DNA from: JBNAGF01 sp049801055
Lineage (GTDB): Bacteria; Pseudomonadota; Alphaproteobacteria; Rhodobacterales; Rhodobacteraceae
Direction: 5' to 3'
Length of the DNA: 64,000 nucleotides
NCBI RefSeq assembly: GCF_049801055.1
Contig: NZ_JBNAGF010000007.1
Coordinates: 206,017 to 270,016 of the forward strand
The notes beneath the pieces are model-generated. The model searched no databases and had not been told where the DNA came from. It saw nothing but the letters and a program-made list of their open reading frames with translations. A program made the translations under genes and the position numbers. How positions within the stretch are numbered: position 1 is the first letter of the stretch; the number at the start of each line of letters is the position of its first letter. Of the stretch, positions 1 through 7,081 are shown piece by piece.

Positions 1-1011
1 CACATCTTGCTGCGATGCCTTGCCGGTCGCTTCAGCGATGGATTTGCCTTCGGCGATCAGAATCTGCGACTGCACTATGTCGATCCCGGTCACTTCCTCG
101 GTGACGGTGTGTTCGACCTGAACACGAGGATTCACCTCGATGAAATAGAACTTGTCGGTTTCCATATCCATCAGGAATTCGACCGTACCAGCGCACTCAT
201 AATCTACATGGGCACAGATGCGGCGACCAAGATCGCAGATTTCAGCCCGCTGTTCTTCCGTCAGATACGGGGCAGGGGCCCGTTCGACGACCTTTTGGTT
301 TCGGCGCTGGACCGAGCAATCGCGTTCGAACAGGTGATACATGCCGCCCTGTTTGTCGCCAAGGATCTGCACCTCGACATGGCGCGCCCGGATGATCATC
401 TTTTCCAGATAACCTTCGCCATTGCCAAAGGCCGCCTCGGCCTCGCGGCGGCCTTCCAGAACCTTTTCTTCCAACTCGTCTTCAGACTGGATCGGGCGCA
501 TGCCGCGCCCGCCGCCACCCCATGACGCCTTGAGCATCAGGGGATACCCGATTTCGCCTGCTTCGGCGCGGATCGCGTCCATGTCGTCGCCGAGAACTTC
601 CGTGGCCGGAATCACCGGAACTCCGGCGGCAATCGCCACCTTGCGCGCACTTGCCTTATCGCCCAGCGCACGCATGGTCTCGGCGCGGGGTCCGATAAAG
701 GTGATGCCGTTCTGCACGCAGGCATCCACGAAATCGGGGTTTTCTGATAGCAGGCCGTATCCGGGGTGGATCGCGTCGGCTCCGGATTCCTTGGCGACAC
801 GGATGATTTCGTCAATCGAAAGGTAGGCGGCCACGGGCCCCATCCCTTCGCCGATCCGATAGGCTTCATCCGCCTTGAAGCGATGCAGTCCAAGTTTGTC
901 TTCTTCGGCGTAGACCGCGACCGTGCGTTTGCCCATCTCGTTGGCGGCACGCATTACGCGAATTGCGATCTCACCGCGGTTGGCGATCAGGATTTTCTTG
1001 AATTCCGGCAT
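1..1011 (-). CDS. pyc: Pyruvate carboxylase, N-terminal part (cut by window edge)
   Basis: The first 337 codons are present and the gene runs off the left edge of the window in frame. The N-terminus (KKILIANRGEIAIRV) is the start of a biotin carboxylase domain, and the ATP-grasp glycine-rich loop KASWGGGGRGM is visible around residues 180-190. The stretch GKRTVAVYAEEDKLGLHRFK and the motif HPGYGLLSENPDF favour pyruvate carboxylase over acetyl- or propionyl-CoA carboxylase. The enzyme carboxylates pyruvate to oxaloacetate with ATP and bicarbonate, an anaplerotic step. A GGGAGGG ribosome site precedes the ATG at 1011. It lies downstream of the lactate dehydrogenase gene on the same strand, which would supply pyruvate. 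The biotinyl and carboxyltransferase domains are outside the window, so the full-length call is inferred. Confidence 0.9.
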   Translation of the reverse strand, partial: MPEFKKILIANRGEIAIRVMRAANEMGKRTVAVYAEEDKLGLHRFKADEAYRIGEGMGPVAAYLSIDEIIRVAKESGADAIHPGYGLLSENPDFVDACVQNGITFIGPRAETMRALGDKASARKVAIAAGVPVIPATEVLGDDMDAIRAEAGEIGYPLMLKASWGGGGRGMRPIQSEDELEEKVLEGRREAEAAFGNGEGYLEKMIIRARHVEVQILGDKQGGMYHLFERDCSVQRRNQKVVERAPAPYLTEEQRAEICDLGRRICAHVDYECAGTVEFLMDMETDKFYFIEVNPRVQVEHTVTEEVTGIDIVQSQILIAEGKSIAEATGKASQQDV

Positions 1012-1250
1012 GGGCAGCCCTCCCGTTTGGCGTCTGTCCGGTCAATGTTGCGCGAACCAAATGCGATGCTGCACTGCAAAGCAATACCAACTGTTACGGA
1101 GATTTCCGCATTTATAGCCGGTTTTTCGGCCCTGCGGACTGATAGCGGCGCGGTCTTTTCAGAACTGTCATGTCTGCGACCACTTCAACAGCGAATCCGT
1201 CCACCCGCGAATGGAACCAATAGGCGAACGGAAATCTCTGCTCTGGGGCT

Positions 1251-2384
1251 TCAGGCGATGAGCTTGGAAGCGAGCTCGCTCAGCCGGGTCGCTCCGAGCT
1301 GGCCCATGTTCGCCTCGATGTCCTTTTTCAGCAGGTCGATCACATGGGATGCCCCGGTCGCACCCAGCGCGGCGAGGCCGAAATGAAAGGCACGACCGAG
1401 CATGACGAAATCGGCGCCCAGCGCCATCGCTCGGAGTATGTCGAGCCCACCTTCGACACCACTGTCGAAGATCACCGGCAAGCGGGTCGCTTCTCGCACA
1501 GCAGGCAGGCACTCAATGGCCCCGGGAGCCCCGTCGAACTGGCGGCCCGCATGGTTGGAAACCCAGATCCCGTCAACACCAACATGTTCGAGGGCTTGGG
1601 CATCTTCTGGCCGCAGCACACCCTTGATGACAAACGGCCCTGTCCAGTTGTCCCGTAGCCATTTGACATAATCCATGTCTGGAGACGTGCGGAGAAGGTA
1701 TCCGATATGGGCGGTCGGCGGCAGGTTGCTTTGTCCCTGAACATACTTGTCCAGAGTTCGCATATGCGGCATCCCGCGCCGTGCCGTGGCCATCGCCCAA
1801 GAGGGGCGGCGGGCAACCTGCCACAACAGCCGTGGTGTCAGTTTCGGCGGCTGGGTTAGGCCCGATCGGGTTTGCCGTTCCCGGCGGGAGGCGACAGGTA
1901 CGTCCACGGTAAGAACAAGGGTCGAAAACCCGGATTGTCTGGCACGGTCCAGCAGATCGCGGCGGATGTCCTCTTTCTTGGGCGGGTACAGCTGAAACCA
2001 GCCGTCCGACCCGATATGCGGTGCGAGATCTTCCGGCGACTGACTGGCGACGGTAGACAGGGCAAAGGGGATTCCGGCCCCGGCCGCAGCACGGGCAAGA
2101 TGCCCTTCGGCGTCGGGCCAGATCAACCCGGACATGCCCACCGGTGCCACGCCAAACGGCAGCGAATGCTGGTTTCCAAACAACTCGGTGGAAAGATCCG
2201 GCGCCTGCGCGCCTTGCAGCACCGATGGCAGGAACATTACTCGATCCAGCGCCTCTCGATTGCGCGCCTTGGTTTGTTCCTGACCGGTTCCACTGTCTAG
2301 GTATTCCCAGACAAACCGGGGAAGTCGGCGGCGCGCGCGCCACTTCAGGTCGTCGATCCCGGGATATCCGCTGTGAAGATCCAT
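1251..2384 (-). CDS. lldD: FMN-dependent L-lactate dehydrogenase / alpha-hydroxy-acid oxidase
   Basis: The product is 377 aa, the usual length for the FMN-dependent alpha-hydroxy-acid dehydrogenase family, which oxidises L-lactate or similar 2-hydroxy acids to the keto acid. Visible family features are the N-terminal RRLPRFVWEYLDSG segment, the flavin-binding region PVGMSGLIWPDAE, VKGVLRPEDA with the conserved lysine, the catalytic WVSNHAGRQFDGAP block (His-Gly-Arg region) and the C-terminal phosphate-binding VIFDSGVEGGLDILRAMALGA. I chose the ATG at 2384 (MDLHSGYPGI) because family members begin there. An in-frame ATG at 2438 would add 18 residues, and neither has a strong ribosome site. It is divergent from the helicase gene and upstream of pyc. 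Exact substrate specificity (lactate versus glycolate or mandelate) cannot be settled from sequence alone. Confidence 0.85.
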   Translation of the reverse strand: MDLHSGYPGIDDLKWRARRRLPRFVWEYLDSGTGQEQTKARNREALDRVMFLPSVLQGAQAPDLSTELFGNQHSLPFGVAPVGMSGLIWPDAEGHLARAAAGAGIPFALSTVASQSPEDLAPHIGSDGWFQLYPPKKEDIRRDLLDRARQSGFSTLVLTVDVPVASRRERQTRSGLTQPPKLTPRLLWQVARRPSWAMATARRGMPHMRTLDKYVQGQSNLPPTAHIGYLLRTSPDMDYVKWLRDNWTGPFVIKGVLRPEDAQALEHVGVDGIWVSNHAGRQFDGAPGAIECLPAVREATRLPVIFDSGVEGGLDILRAMALGADFVMLGRAFHFGLAALGATGASHVIDLLKKDIEANMGQLGATRLSELASKLIA

Positions 2385-2507
2385 GGCGCGAAGAAAGCGA
2401 CAAAGTTGAGAATTTGTCCAGTCGCTGGCGAGTTTCATCCGTATCCGGGGCGAACATAGAGAGAACGGATCTTTAACGGCCTGCCTAATCGCGCTATGTT
2501 CGCTGCC

Positions 2508-4925
2508 ATGAGCAGTTTTGACGAAATGGACGCCTTTGAGGGCGCCTCGCTGTCCGCCCGTGCCATGGCCGCACGCCCGATGCCTTATTTGGACGGCCTG
2601 AACCCCGAACAGCGCGCTGCGGTGGAAACACTGGACGGGCCGGTTTTGATGTTGGCCGGAGCCGGCACGGGTAAGACCAAGGCGCTGACGACCCGGATCG
2701 TGCACCTGTTGAACACAGGCGCGGCGCGTCCGAATGAGATCCTTGCCGTGACCTTTACCAACAAGGCCGCACGCGAGATGAAAGAGCGGGTGTCCGGTCA
2801 GTTGGGCGAAGTTGTAGAAGGCATGCCTTGGCTCGGAACGTTCCACTCGATTTGCGTCAAGCTGTTGCGCCGCCATGCCGAGTTGGTCGGGTTGAAATCG
2901 AACTACACGATCCTCGACACCGACGATCAGCTGCGCCTGCTCAAACAGTTGGTGTCGGCAGCAGGCGTTGACGACAAACGTTGGCCCGCCCGTCAATTGG
3001 CGGCAATTATTGACAGCTGGAAAAACCGGGCTCTGACACCGGATAAAATCCCCGGCGCGGATGCCGGGGCCTATAACAGTAAGGGACCAAAGCTCTACGC
3101 CGAATATCAAGAACGCCTGCGCCAGCTGAATGCCGTGGATTTCGGTGATTTGCTGCTACATATGGTGACGATCTTCCAGTCTCATCCGGATGTGCTGGAA
3201 CAATACCAAAGGTGGTTCCGCTACATCCTCGTGGACGAGTATCAGGATACCAACGTCGCCCAATATCTCTGGCTGCGACTGCTGGCGGCGGGACACAAGA
3301 ATATCTGCTGCGTCGGCGATGACGACCAGTCAATCTATGGCTGGCGGGGTGCCGAGGTCGGAAACATCCTGAAGTTCGAAAAGGACTTTCCCGGCGCAAA
3401 GGTGATCCGGCTGGAGCAGAATTACCGCTCGACCCCCCACATTCTCGCTGCGGCTTCGGGTGTGATTGACGGAAACGAGGGGCGTCTGGGCAAGACGCTA
3501 TGGACCGCCAAGGAAGAGGGCGAGAAAATCCGCCTGATCGGTCATTGGGATGGTGAGGAAGAAGCGCGCTGGATCGGCGAGGAAATCGATTCCATGCAGG
3601 GTGGCACGCGCGGGATGCGGCCCGTGAGCCTCAACGAAATCGCCATTCTTGTGCGCGCCAGCCACCAAATGCGTGCCTTCGAAGACCGTTTTCTGACCAT
3701 CGGCCTGCCTTATCGTGTGATTGGCGGCCCTCGGTTTTACGAACGGATGGAGATCCGTGATGCCATGGCCTATTTCCGGCTTGTGGTCAGTCCTGATGAT
3801 GATCTGGCCTTTGAGCGGATTGTGAACACACCTAAGCGCGGCCTGGGTGATAAGGCACAACAGACCATCCAGATCACGGCCCGCGCTAACGATGTTCCGC
3901 TATTGGCCGGAGCGCGTATCGCCGTTGAAACGGGCCTGATCAAAGGCAAGGGTGGCGCGGCCTTGCGCGAATTGGTTGAAGGCCTCGCGCGCTGGCGGTC
4001 AATGATGCAGGGACCGGTCCGCACTCTGGAGCCCGAAGACGGAGAAGTGCTTGACGATGGGTTGCCGCTCGAGCCAACCCCGCGTGGTACATCCGATGTC
4101 AGCCATATCGAACTGGCCGAGATCATTCTCGACGAATCCGGTTACACCGGCCATTGGCAGAATGATAAGACGCCCGAGGCGCCGGGGCGGTTGGAGAACC
4201 TCAAGGAACTGGTGAACCAACTGGACAATTTCGAGAACCTGCAAGGGTTTCTGGAACATGTCAGCCTGATCATGGACAACGACAAGCAGGACGCCGAAAG
4301 CAAAGTCTCGATCATGACCCTGCATGCCGCCAAGGGGCTCGAATTTCCTGCCGTTTTCCTGCCGGGTTGGGAGGACGGCCTGTTTCCATCGCAACGCTCG
4401 ATGGATGAAAATGGGATCAAGGGGCTCGAGGAAGAACGGCGGCTGGCCTATGTCGGCATTACCCGGGCAGAGGAACTGTGTACGATTTCTTTTGCAGCCA
4501 ACCGGCGGGTATTCGGGCAATGGCAATCGGCCCTGCCGTCGCGGTTCATTGACGAATTGCCCGAGGCCCATGTGGATGTCCTGACCCCGTCGGGGCTTTA
4601 TGGGGGCCACGGCGCCGGTTCGGTGCAGGCCGGTATCGAAACCCGCGCCGCCGAAGCCAATGTCTACAACTCACCGGGATGGAAGCGACTGCAGGCGCGG
4701 CAGGGGCAGCGGGGCCTCTCTCAGCCAAAGGAAACCCGGAATTCGGTCATTGATCTTGACGCCGTTTCCAGTTTCGAAATGGGAGAACGGGTGTTTCACC
4801 AGAAATTCGGCTATGGTGCCGTGATTGGCATCGAAGGCGACAAGCTCGAAATCGACTTTGAAAAGGCAGGAACCAAAAAGGTTCTGGCACGTTTTCTGTC
4901 TGCGAGCGATGACATTCCGTTCTGA
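2508..4925 (+). CDS. uvrD: ATP-dependent DNA helicase, UvrD/PcrA family
   Basis: A superfamily 1A 3'-5' DNA helicase of 805 aa that would act in nucleotide excision repair, mismatch repair or replication-conflict removal. The Q-motif LNPEQRAAVE is at residues 31-40 and Walker A GAGTGKT at 51-57. Motif II VDEYQDTN, motif III GDDDQSIYGWRGAE, motif IV LEQNYRSTP, motif V TLHAAKGLEFPAVF and motif VI EERRLAYVGITRA follow in order. The C-terminus (VFHQKFGYGAVIGIEGDK) is the Tudor-like RNA-polymerase-binding domain of PcrA/UvrD. The ATG at 2508 (MSSFDEMD) is preferred because homologues start there; an in-frame ATG four codons upstream at 2496 is possible. Whether to call it UvrD or PcrA is a naming matter. 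Confidence 0.93.
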   Translation: MSSFDEMDAFEGASLSARAMAARPMPYLDGLNPEQRAAVETLDGPVLMLAGAGTGKTKALTTRIVHLLNTGAARPNEILAVTFTNKAAREMKERVSGQLGEVVEGMPWLGTFHSICVKLLRRHAELVGLKSNYTILDTDDQLRLLKQLVSAAGVDDKRWPARQLAAIIDSWKNRALTPDKIPGADAGAYNSKGPKLYAEYQERLRQLNAVDFGDLLLHMVTIFQSHPDVLEQYQRWFRYILVDEYQDTNVAQYLWLRLLAAGHKNICCVGDDDQSIYGWRGAEVGNILKFEKDFPGAKVIRLEQNYRSTPHILAAASGVIDGNEGRLGKTLWTAKEEGEKIRLIGHWDGEEEARWIGEEIDSMQGGTRGMRPVSLNEIAILVRASHQMRAFEDRFLTIGLPYRVIGGPRFYERMEIRDAMAYFRLVVSPDDDLAFERIVNTPKRGLGDKAQQTIQITARANDVPLLAGARIAVETGLIKGKGGAALRELVEGLARWRSMMQGPVRTLEPEDGEVLDDGLPLEPTPRGTSDVSHIELAEIILDESGYTGHWQNDKTPEAPGRLENLKELVNQLDNFENLQGFLEHVSLIMDNDKQDAESKVSIMTLHAAKGLEFPAVFLPGWEDGLFPSQRSMDENGIKGLEEERRLAYVGITRAEELCTISFAANRRVFGQWQSALPSRFIDELPEAHVDVLTPSGLYGGHGAGSVQAGIETRAAEANVYNSPGWKRLQARQGQRGLSQPKETRNSVIDLDAVSSFEMGERVFHQKFGYGAVIGIEGDKLEIDFEKAGTKKVLARFLSASDDIPF

Positions 4926-5072
4926 ATCGGCCTTTTGGGGCCGGATCTGATAAGTTTTGCGTTTCCTCGGACGTTTGTGCCCGCAGCGCGGTTTGGAAAC
5001 TTCCGTGACCCCAAGGTCGCTTTCGGCGGATTGTTGCGGTGCTGTCGGTTCATCCCAGTCCCAAGAATGAAA

Positions 5073-5107
5073 AACGGCGGCACCCGGGAGGAGGTGGGGC
5101 CGCCGTT
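5073..5107 (-). terminator. Rho-independent terminator ending the DUF1127-sRNA transcript
   Basis: A perfect 9-bp stem (5073-5081 pairs with 5099-5107) has a 17-nt loop and is followed on the minus strand by T residues starting inside the stem end (A-run 5071-5074 on the plus strand). It is the last hairpin of the array and lies in the gap between the convergent uvrD gene and the sRNA array. Confidence 0.7.
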
Positions 5108-5148
5108 CTCTTGCATCGCCGAAACCAGGGAGGAGGAGTGTTCCGGCG
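5073..5148 (-). ncRNA. CcsR/cuckoo-like double-hairpin sRNA, distal copy
   Basis: Two hairpins on the minus strand, 5148-5117 (5-bp stem) and 5107-5073 (perfect 9-bp stem), each expose CUCCUCC(C) in the loop. The second stem is followed directly by five T residues on the minus strand, so it doubles as the terminator. The pair spans 76 nt. In Rhodobacter sphaeroides four CcsR RNAs of about this size lie downstream of a DUF1127 gene and carry CCUCCUCCC in two loops; this arrangement is the same. The loop motif copies the 16S rRNA anti-Shine-Dalgarno end. The exact 5' and 3' ends are estimates. Confidence 0.62.
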
Positions 5149-5175
5149 CATCTCTACCAACTGGTATGGGGTGGT

Positions 5176-5249
5176 GCGGCAGCGCCCAGGGAGGAGGGGC
5201 GCCGCCGCTTGCACAACACACAGGCCAGGGAGGAGGAGAGACCCGGTGT
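5176..5249 (-). ncRNA. CcsR/cuckoo-like double-hairpin sRNA, middle copy
   Basis: This unit contains two CUCCUCCC loops on the minus strand. The hairpin at 5176-5208 is strong: gcggc and gcgcc arms pair across one mismatch, and the 11-nt loop contains the motif. The partner at 5218-5249 is weak, with a 4-bp outer stem plus two inner pairs after a mismatch. The unit is 74 nt, close to the reported size of Rhodobacter CcsR RNAs. It sits between the two other double-hairpin units in the same orientation. Confidence 0.55.
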
Positions 5250-5280
5250 ATGGCGTCCGGCGGTTTGGGCCGGTATTTTT

Positions 5281-5348
5281 GCGGCGACATCAGGGAGGAG
5301 GAAGATGCCGCCGCCTAAGTCAGACCCCAAGGGAGGAGAGGGATCTGA
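5281..5348 (-). ncRNA. CcsR/cuckoo-like double-hairpin sRNA, first copy after DUF1127 gene
   Basis: Two hairpins, each with CUCCUCCC in the loop on the minus strand. One pairs 5281-5291 with 5304-5314 (6 + 4 bp around one mismatch). The other pairs 5320-5328 with 5340-5348 (5 + 3 bp around one mismatch). The upstream hairpin begins 12 nt after the DUF1127 stop codon, so the sRNA is probably cut from the same mRNA, as described for ccaF1-CcsR in Rhodobacter. Processing sites cannot be read from the sequence. Confidence 0.6.
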
Positions 5349-5360
5349 ACCCGAAATCTG

Positions 5361-5579
5361 TTATGCGCCAGCCTCGTAGGCGGCTTGATAAGCAACCCGG
5401 CGCAGAGACGAACGGTGAAGACCGAGATCCGCCAGCTCACGATTGCTGAGAGCGAAAAGCTCATTGTAGGTCTTCCGGTATACCCGGTAGCACGCGAACC
5501 GGTTGTTCAGTGCTTCTGCCACTGCTTTCAGGTTGAACGCCGCAGTTTGGGAGGCGGAATATTCCGTGGTCAGGGCCAT
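5361..5579 (-). CDS. ccaF1: Small DUF1127 protein, CcaF1-like
   Basis: A 72-residue basic protein whose C-terminal half (YRVYRKTYNELFALSNRELADLGLHRSSL) is a DUF1127 domain. Short DUF1127 proteins in alphaproteobacteria bind RNA; CcaF1 of Rhodobacter sphaeroides (71 aa) is cotranscribed with and helps mature the CcsR sRNAs. The same neighbourhood exists here: the anti-SD hairpin array starts right after the stop codon on the same strand. The ATG at 5579 has a GGAAACGAGAAC-type upstream sequence; a longer in-frame reading up to 5702 lacks conservation-like features. In Rhodobacter the locus is controlled by heat-shock sigma factors RpoHI/RpoHII; I could not identify a confident promoter of that type here. 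The symbol is by analogy. Confidence 0.8.
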   Translation of the reverse strand: MALTTEYSASQTAAFNLKAVAEALNNRFACYRVYRKTYNELFALSNRELADLGLHRSSLRRVAYQAAYEAGA

Positions 5580-5647
5580 GTTCTCGTTTCCGTGTCTTCG
5601 TCTTGCGGTGCATCTGCGCCGCGGTTGGTGAGGATGAAGATAGGCAA

Positions 5648-5701
5648 ATGCTGCAAGTGCACAATAGCTTGCGAGGTCAATGCTGCTATGCAGCAAGTGC
5701 A
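5648..5701. promoter_or_regulatory. Palindrome and 14-bp direct repeat upstream of the DUF1127 gene
   Basis: A perfect inverted repeat TGCTGC-TAT-GCAGCA lies at 5681-5695. A 14-bp direct repeat with 13 identities, ATGC(T/A)GCAAGTGCA, occurs at 5648-5661 and 5688-5701, the second copy overlapping the palindrome. The site is 69-122 bp upstream of the DUF1127 start. CTGC-N3-GCAG is the motif reported for the PHB-responsive repressor PhaR in Rhodobacter, so PhaR or a regulator of similar taste is one candidate; that link is inference. Confidence 0.4.
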
Positions 5702-5932
5702 TAGATTGCCTGAGGATTTTTGAATACCGATCGGATGCTCATGTTTTATTGAGGGTTCAGTTGGCTTGACTCGGTTCTTTTACGCAGGGTCAAGAGCAGG
5801 GAGTATGTGATTGCGACGCAACGTCCGCGCTCGAAAAGCTGCCCATTCTTTGTGGGGAGGATGGCTCAGTTGCAGTTGATCTGAGGCCAACTGTGAATCG
5901 AAGACGTTGGAACAGACGATGCTGGCCAGATC

Positions 5933-5968
5933 TGGGAATGCATGGGAAGGGGCGTGGGAAAAGGTGGG
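5933..5968 (+). promoter_or_regulatory. Four TGGG repeats resembling an MraZ box
   Basis: TGGG(A) occurs at 5933, 5943, 5955 and 5965, with spacings of 10, 12 and 10 bp. MraZ binds direct GTGGG/TGGG repeats separated by about one helical turn upstream of dcw operons. The array lies about 600 bp before mraZ, further than usual, so it is a candidate distal operator only. Confidence 0.35.
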
Positions 5969-6101
5969 ACGCTACCCGTGAAATGCCCCAAAGAGGGCCG
6001 AATCATGGGGCGCTCGTGGAGTCGAGTCGGCTGATTCCTCCATATGTGAGGGGAACAATGAGGGAACGCGTAGTGGTTCCTTGGTTGGGCTTGTATTTTT
6101 C

Positions 6102-6115
6102 CGGGAAATCGTGGG
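6102..6115 (+). promoter_or_regulatory. CGGG/TGGG pair with 10-bp spacing (possible MraZ site)
   Basis: CGGGAAATCG is followed immediately by TGGGAAAAAT, giving two MraZ-like half sites one helical turn apart with A-rich spacers. An AT-rich stretch with TATATA-like hexamers follows at 6143-6149 and could be a -10 region. Binding is not demonstrated. Confidence 0.3.
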
Positions 6116-6147
6116 AAAAATTTAAGGCAACATCTATGCCACTATAT

Positions 6148-6176
6148 ATGGTGTATCTGTTTGCTTGATACACCAT
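6148..6176. repeat. Perfect 10-bp inverted repeat in the mraZ upstream region
   Basis: ATGGTGTATC (6148-6157) and GATACACCAT (6167-6176) are exact reverse complements with a 9-nt spacer. No T-run follows on either strand, so it is not a typical terminator. It could be an operator or a leader hairpin. No known factor can be assigned. Confidence 0.5.
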
Positions 6177-6254
6177 CAGGGCTGAATTTCAGCAGCCGCT
6201 CACTTGATTTCACTCTGCAATAGCTGCTTTCATATCGTGGCTTAGTGAAATTTT

Positions 6255-6288
6255 CCCAATGATGGCTATTGATTTCCATAAATTCCCA
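6255..6288 (-). promoter_or_regulatory. Ten-bp-spaced TGGG-like repeats just upstream of the predicted mraZ leader
   Basis: On the minus strand TGGG (6288-6285), TGGA (6278-6275), TAGC (6268-6265) and TGGG (6258-6255) recur every 10 bp; the middle units are degenerate. The array ends just before the position expected for the mraZ leader start (about 6291 if the leader has the 268-nt length known from Rhodobacter). A TAAATT at 6279-6284 could be the -10 element. This is a candidate MraZ operator in reverse orientation. Confidence 0.35.
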
Positions 6289-6299
6289 TGGCATCCCTA

Positions 6300-6509
6300 G
6301 TTCATCCGATGAGGACGAGGCAGCAGGGGCGCCAAACGACCCCAACCAATAAAAAAACGGTTTCATACAGGCACTTCGCTTTCATCGAACTAAGAGATCC
6401 GGCGCGCGAGCGAGCAGACATCCCCCCAGGTGGCGCGCGCAGTCGGACACCCCGCAAAGCGGGCTAAGGCGGCGGGTTGATCAGTGGCAGCAGATCAACC
6501 CGCCGTTTT
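6300..6509 (+). ncRNA. upsM: UpsM-like sRNA / attenuated 5' leader of mraZ (5' end approximate)
   Basis: A strong terminator ends at 6509, 50 bp before the mraZ start, with no protein gene before it that could use it. In Rhodobacter sphaeroides the dcw cluster has an unusually long 5' leader (about 268 nt) whose first ~206 nt are released as the abundant sRNA UpsM by premature termination shortly before mraZ. The distance terminator-to-start and the gene context match. The region also contains a CCCGC-AAA-GCGGG hairpin (6450-6462). The 5' end at 6300 is only an estimate from the length of the known RNA; I compared architecture, not sequence. Confidence 0.5.
6470..6509 (+). terminator. Rho-independent terminator in the mraZ leader
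   Basis: A perfect 13-bp stem (6470-6482 with 6493-6505), a 10-nt loop and a TTTT tail (6506-6509). Its place directly before mraZ suggests attenuation of the dcw transcript or production of a leader sRNA rather than ordinary gene-end termination. Confidence 0.85.
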
Positions 6510-6558
6510 CACATTCCGGGGAAGATTTTAGGGGGCGCAGGCGAAAGGGACAATCGGC

Positions 6559-7077
6559 TTGGCGCGCAGGTTCAGAGGCGAAAGCCACCATAAGGTGGAC
6601 AGCAAGGGCAGGGTGTCGATCCCGGCCTCGTTTCGCCGTGTGCTTGAAGCGGGCGATCCCAACTGGCAATCCGGAGACAATCCCGAACTGGTAATCGTAT
6701 ACGCCGACCATCGCCGCGCGTTTCTTGAGTGTTATACGATGGAGGCAATCGACGAGGTCGACGCCAAAATCGACGCGTTGCCGCGTGGCTCGATGCAGCG
6801 AAAGGCGTTGCAGCGCATGTTCCACGGGCAGTCCTTTCCTACCAATGTGGACGAGACCGGCCGCCTGGTCCTGCCGGCCAAGCTGCGCAAGAAAATCGGC
6901 TTGGAAGGCGAGGCATTCTTTATCGCAGCCGGGGATACCTTCCAGATCTGGAATCCGGACACCTACGAGAGCGAGGAACTTGCTCGCGCGGACGAGTGGC
7001 TGGACGAACAGGGTGACGATTTCGACCCGATGGAATTCCTCGACGGTGCCGGTCCCGCCGAAACCGGGAGCGCGTGA
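6559..7077 (+). CDS. mraZ: Transcriptional regulator MraZ
   Basis: A 172-residue MraZ, first gene of the dcw cluster, a ring-forming DNA-binding protein that represses its own operon through TGGG repeats. Two SpoVT-AbrB folds are visible through their DxxxR signatures: DSKGRVSIP near residue 13 and DETGRLVLP near residue 98. The start is TTG at 6559 (MARRFRGESHHKVD), which matches the family N-terminus; AAAGGGA precedes it by a few bases. The C-terminal acidic tail (EQGDDFDPMEFLDG) is longer than in E. coli MraZ (152 aa). It is followed after 4 bp by rsmH. Confidence 0.95.
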   Translation: MARRFRGESHHKVDSKGRVSIPASFRRVLEAGDPNWQSGDNPELVIVYADHRRAFLECYTMEAIDEVDAKIDALPRGSMQRKALQRMFHGQSFPTNVDETGRLVLPAKLRKKIGLEGEAFFIAAGDTFQIWNPDTYESEELARADEWLDEQGDDFDPMEFLDGAGPAETGSA

Positions 7078-7081
7078 CGGC

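Noticed and set aside
4932..4950. Terminator after uvrD from the short CGGCC/GGCCG pairing
   Set aside because: The stem is only 5 bp and no T-run follows.
4926..5360. Tandem repeat or CRISPR-like array of GGGAGGAGG units
   Set aside because: The repeated core is only about 9 nt, spacing is irregular, and the units are centred in hairpin loops on the minus strand; an sRNA array explains this better.
5893..6168. Short plus-strand frame (91 codons) and an opposing minus-strand frame (6142-6366) before mraZ
   Set aside because: No ribosome site, no recognisable domain, odd composition, and both overlap the repeat arrays and inverted repeat; the region looks regulatory.
6300..6558. RNase P RNA (rnpB) as the RNA ending at the terminator before mraZ
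   Set aside because: The conserved P RNA segments (GAGGAAAGTCC-type and ACAGAA-type blocks) are absent; the UpsM arrangement fits better.
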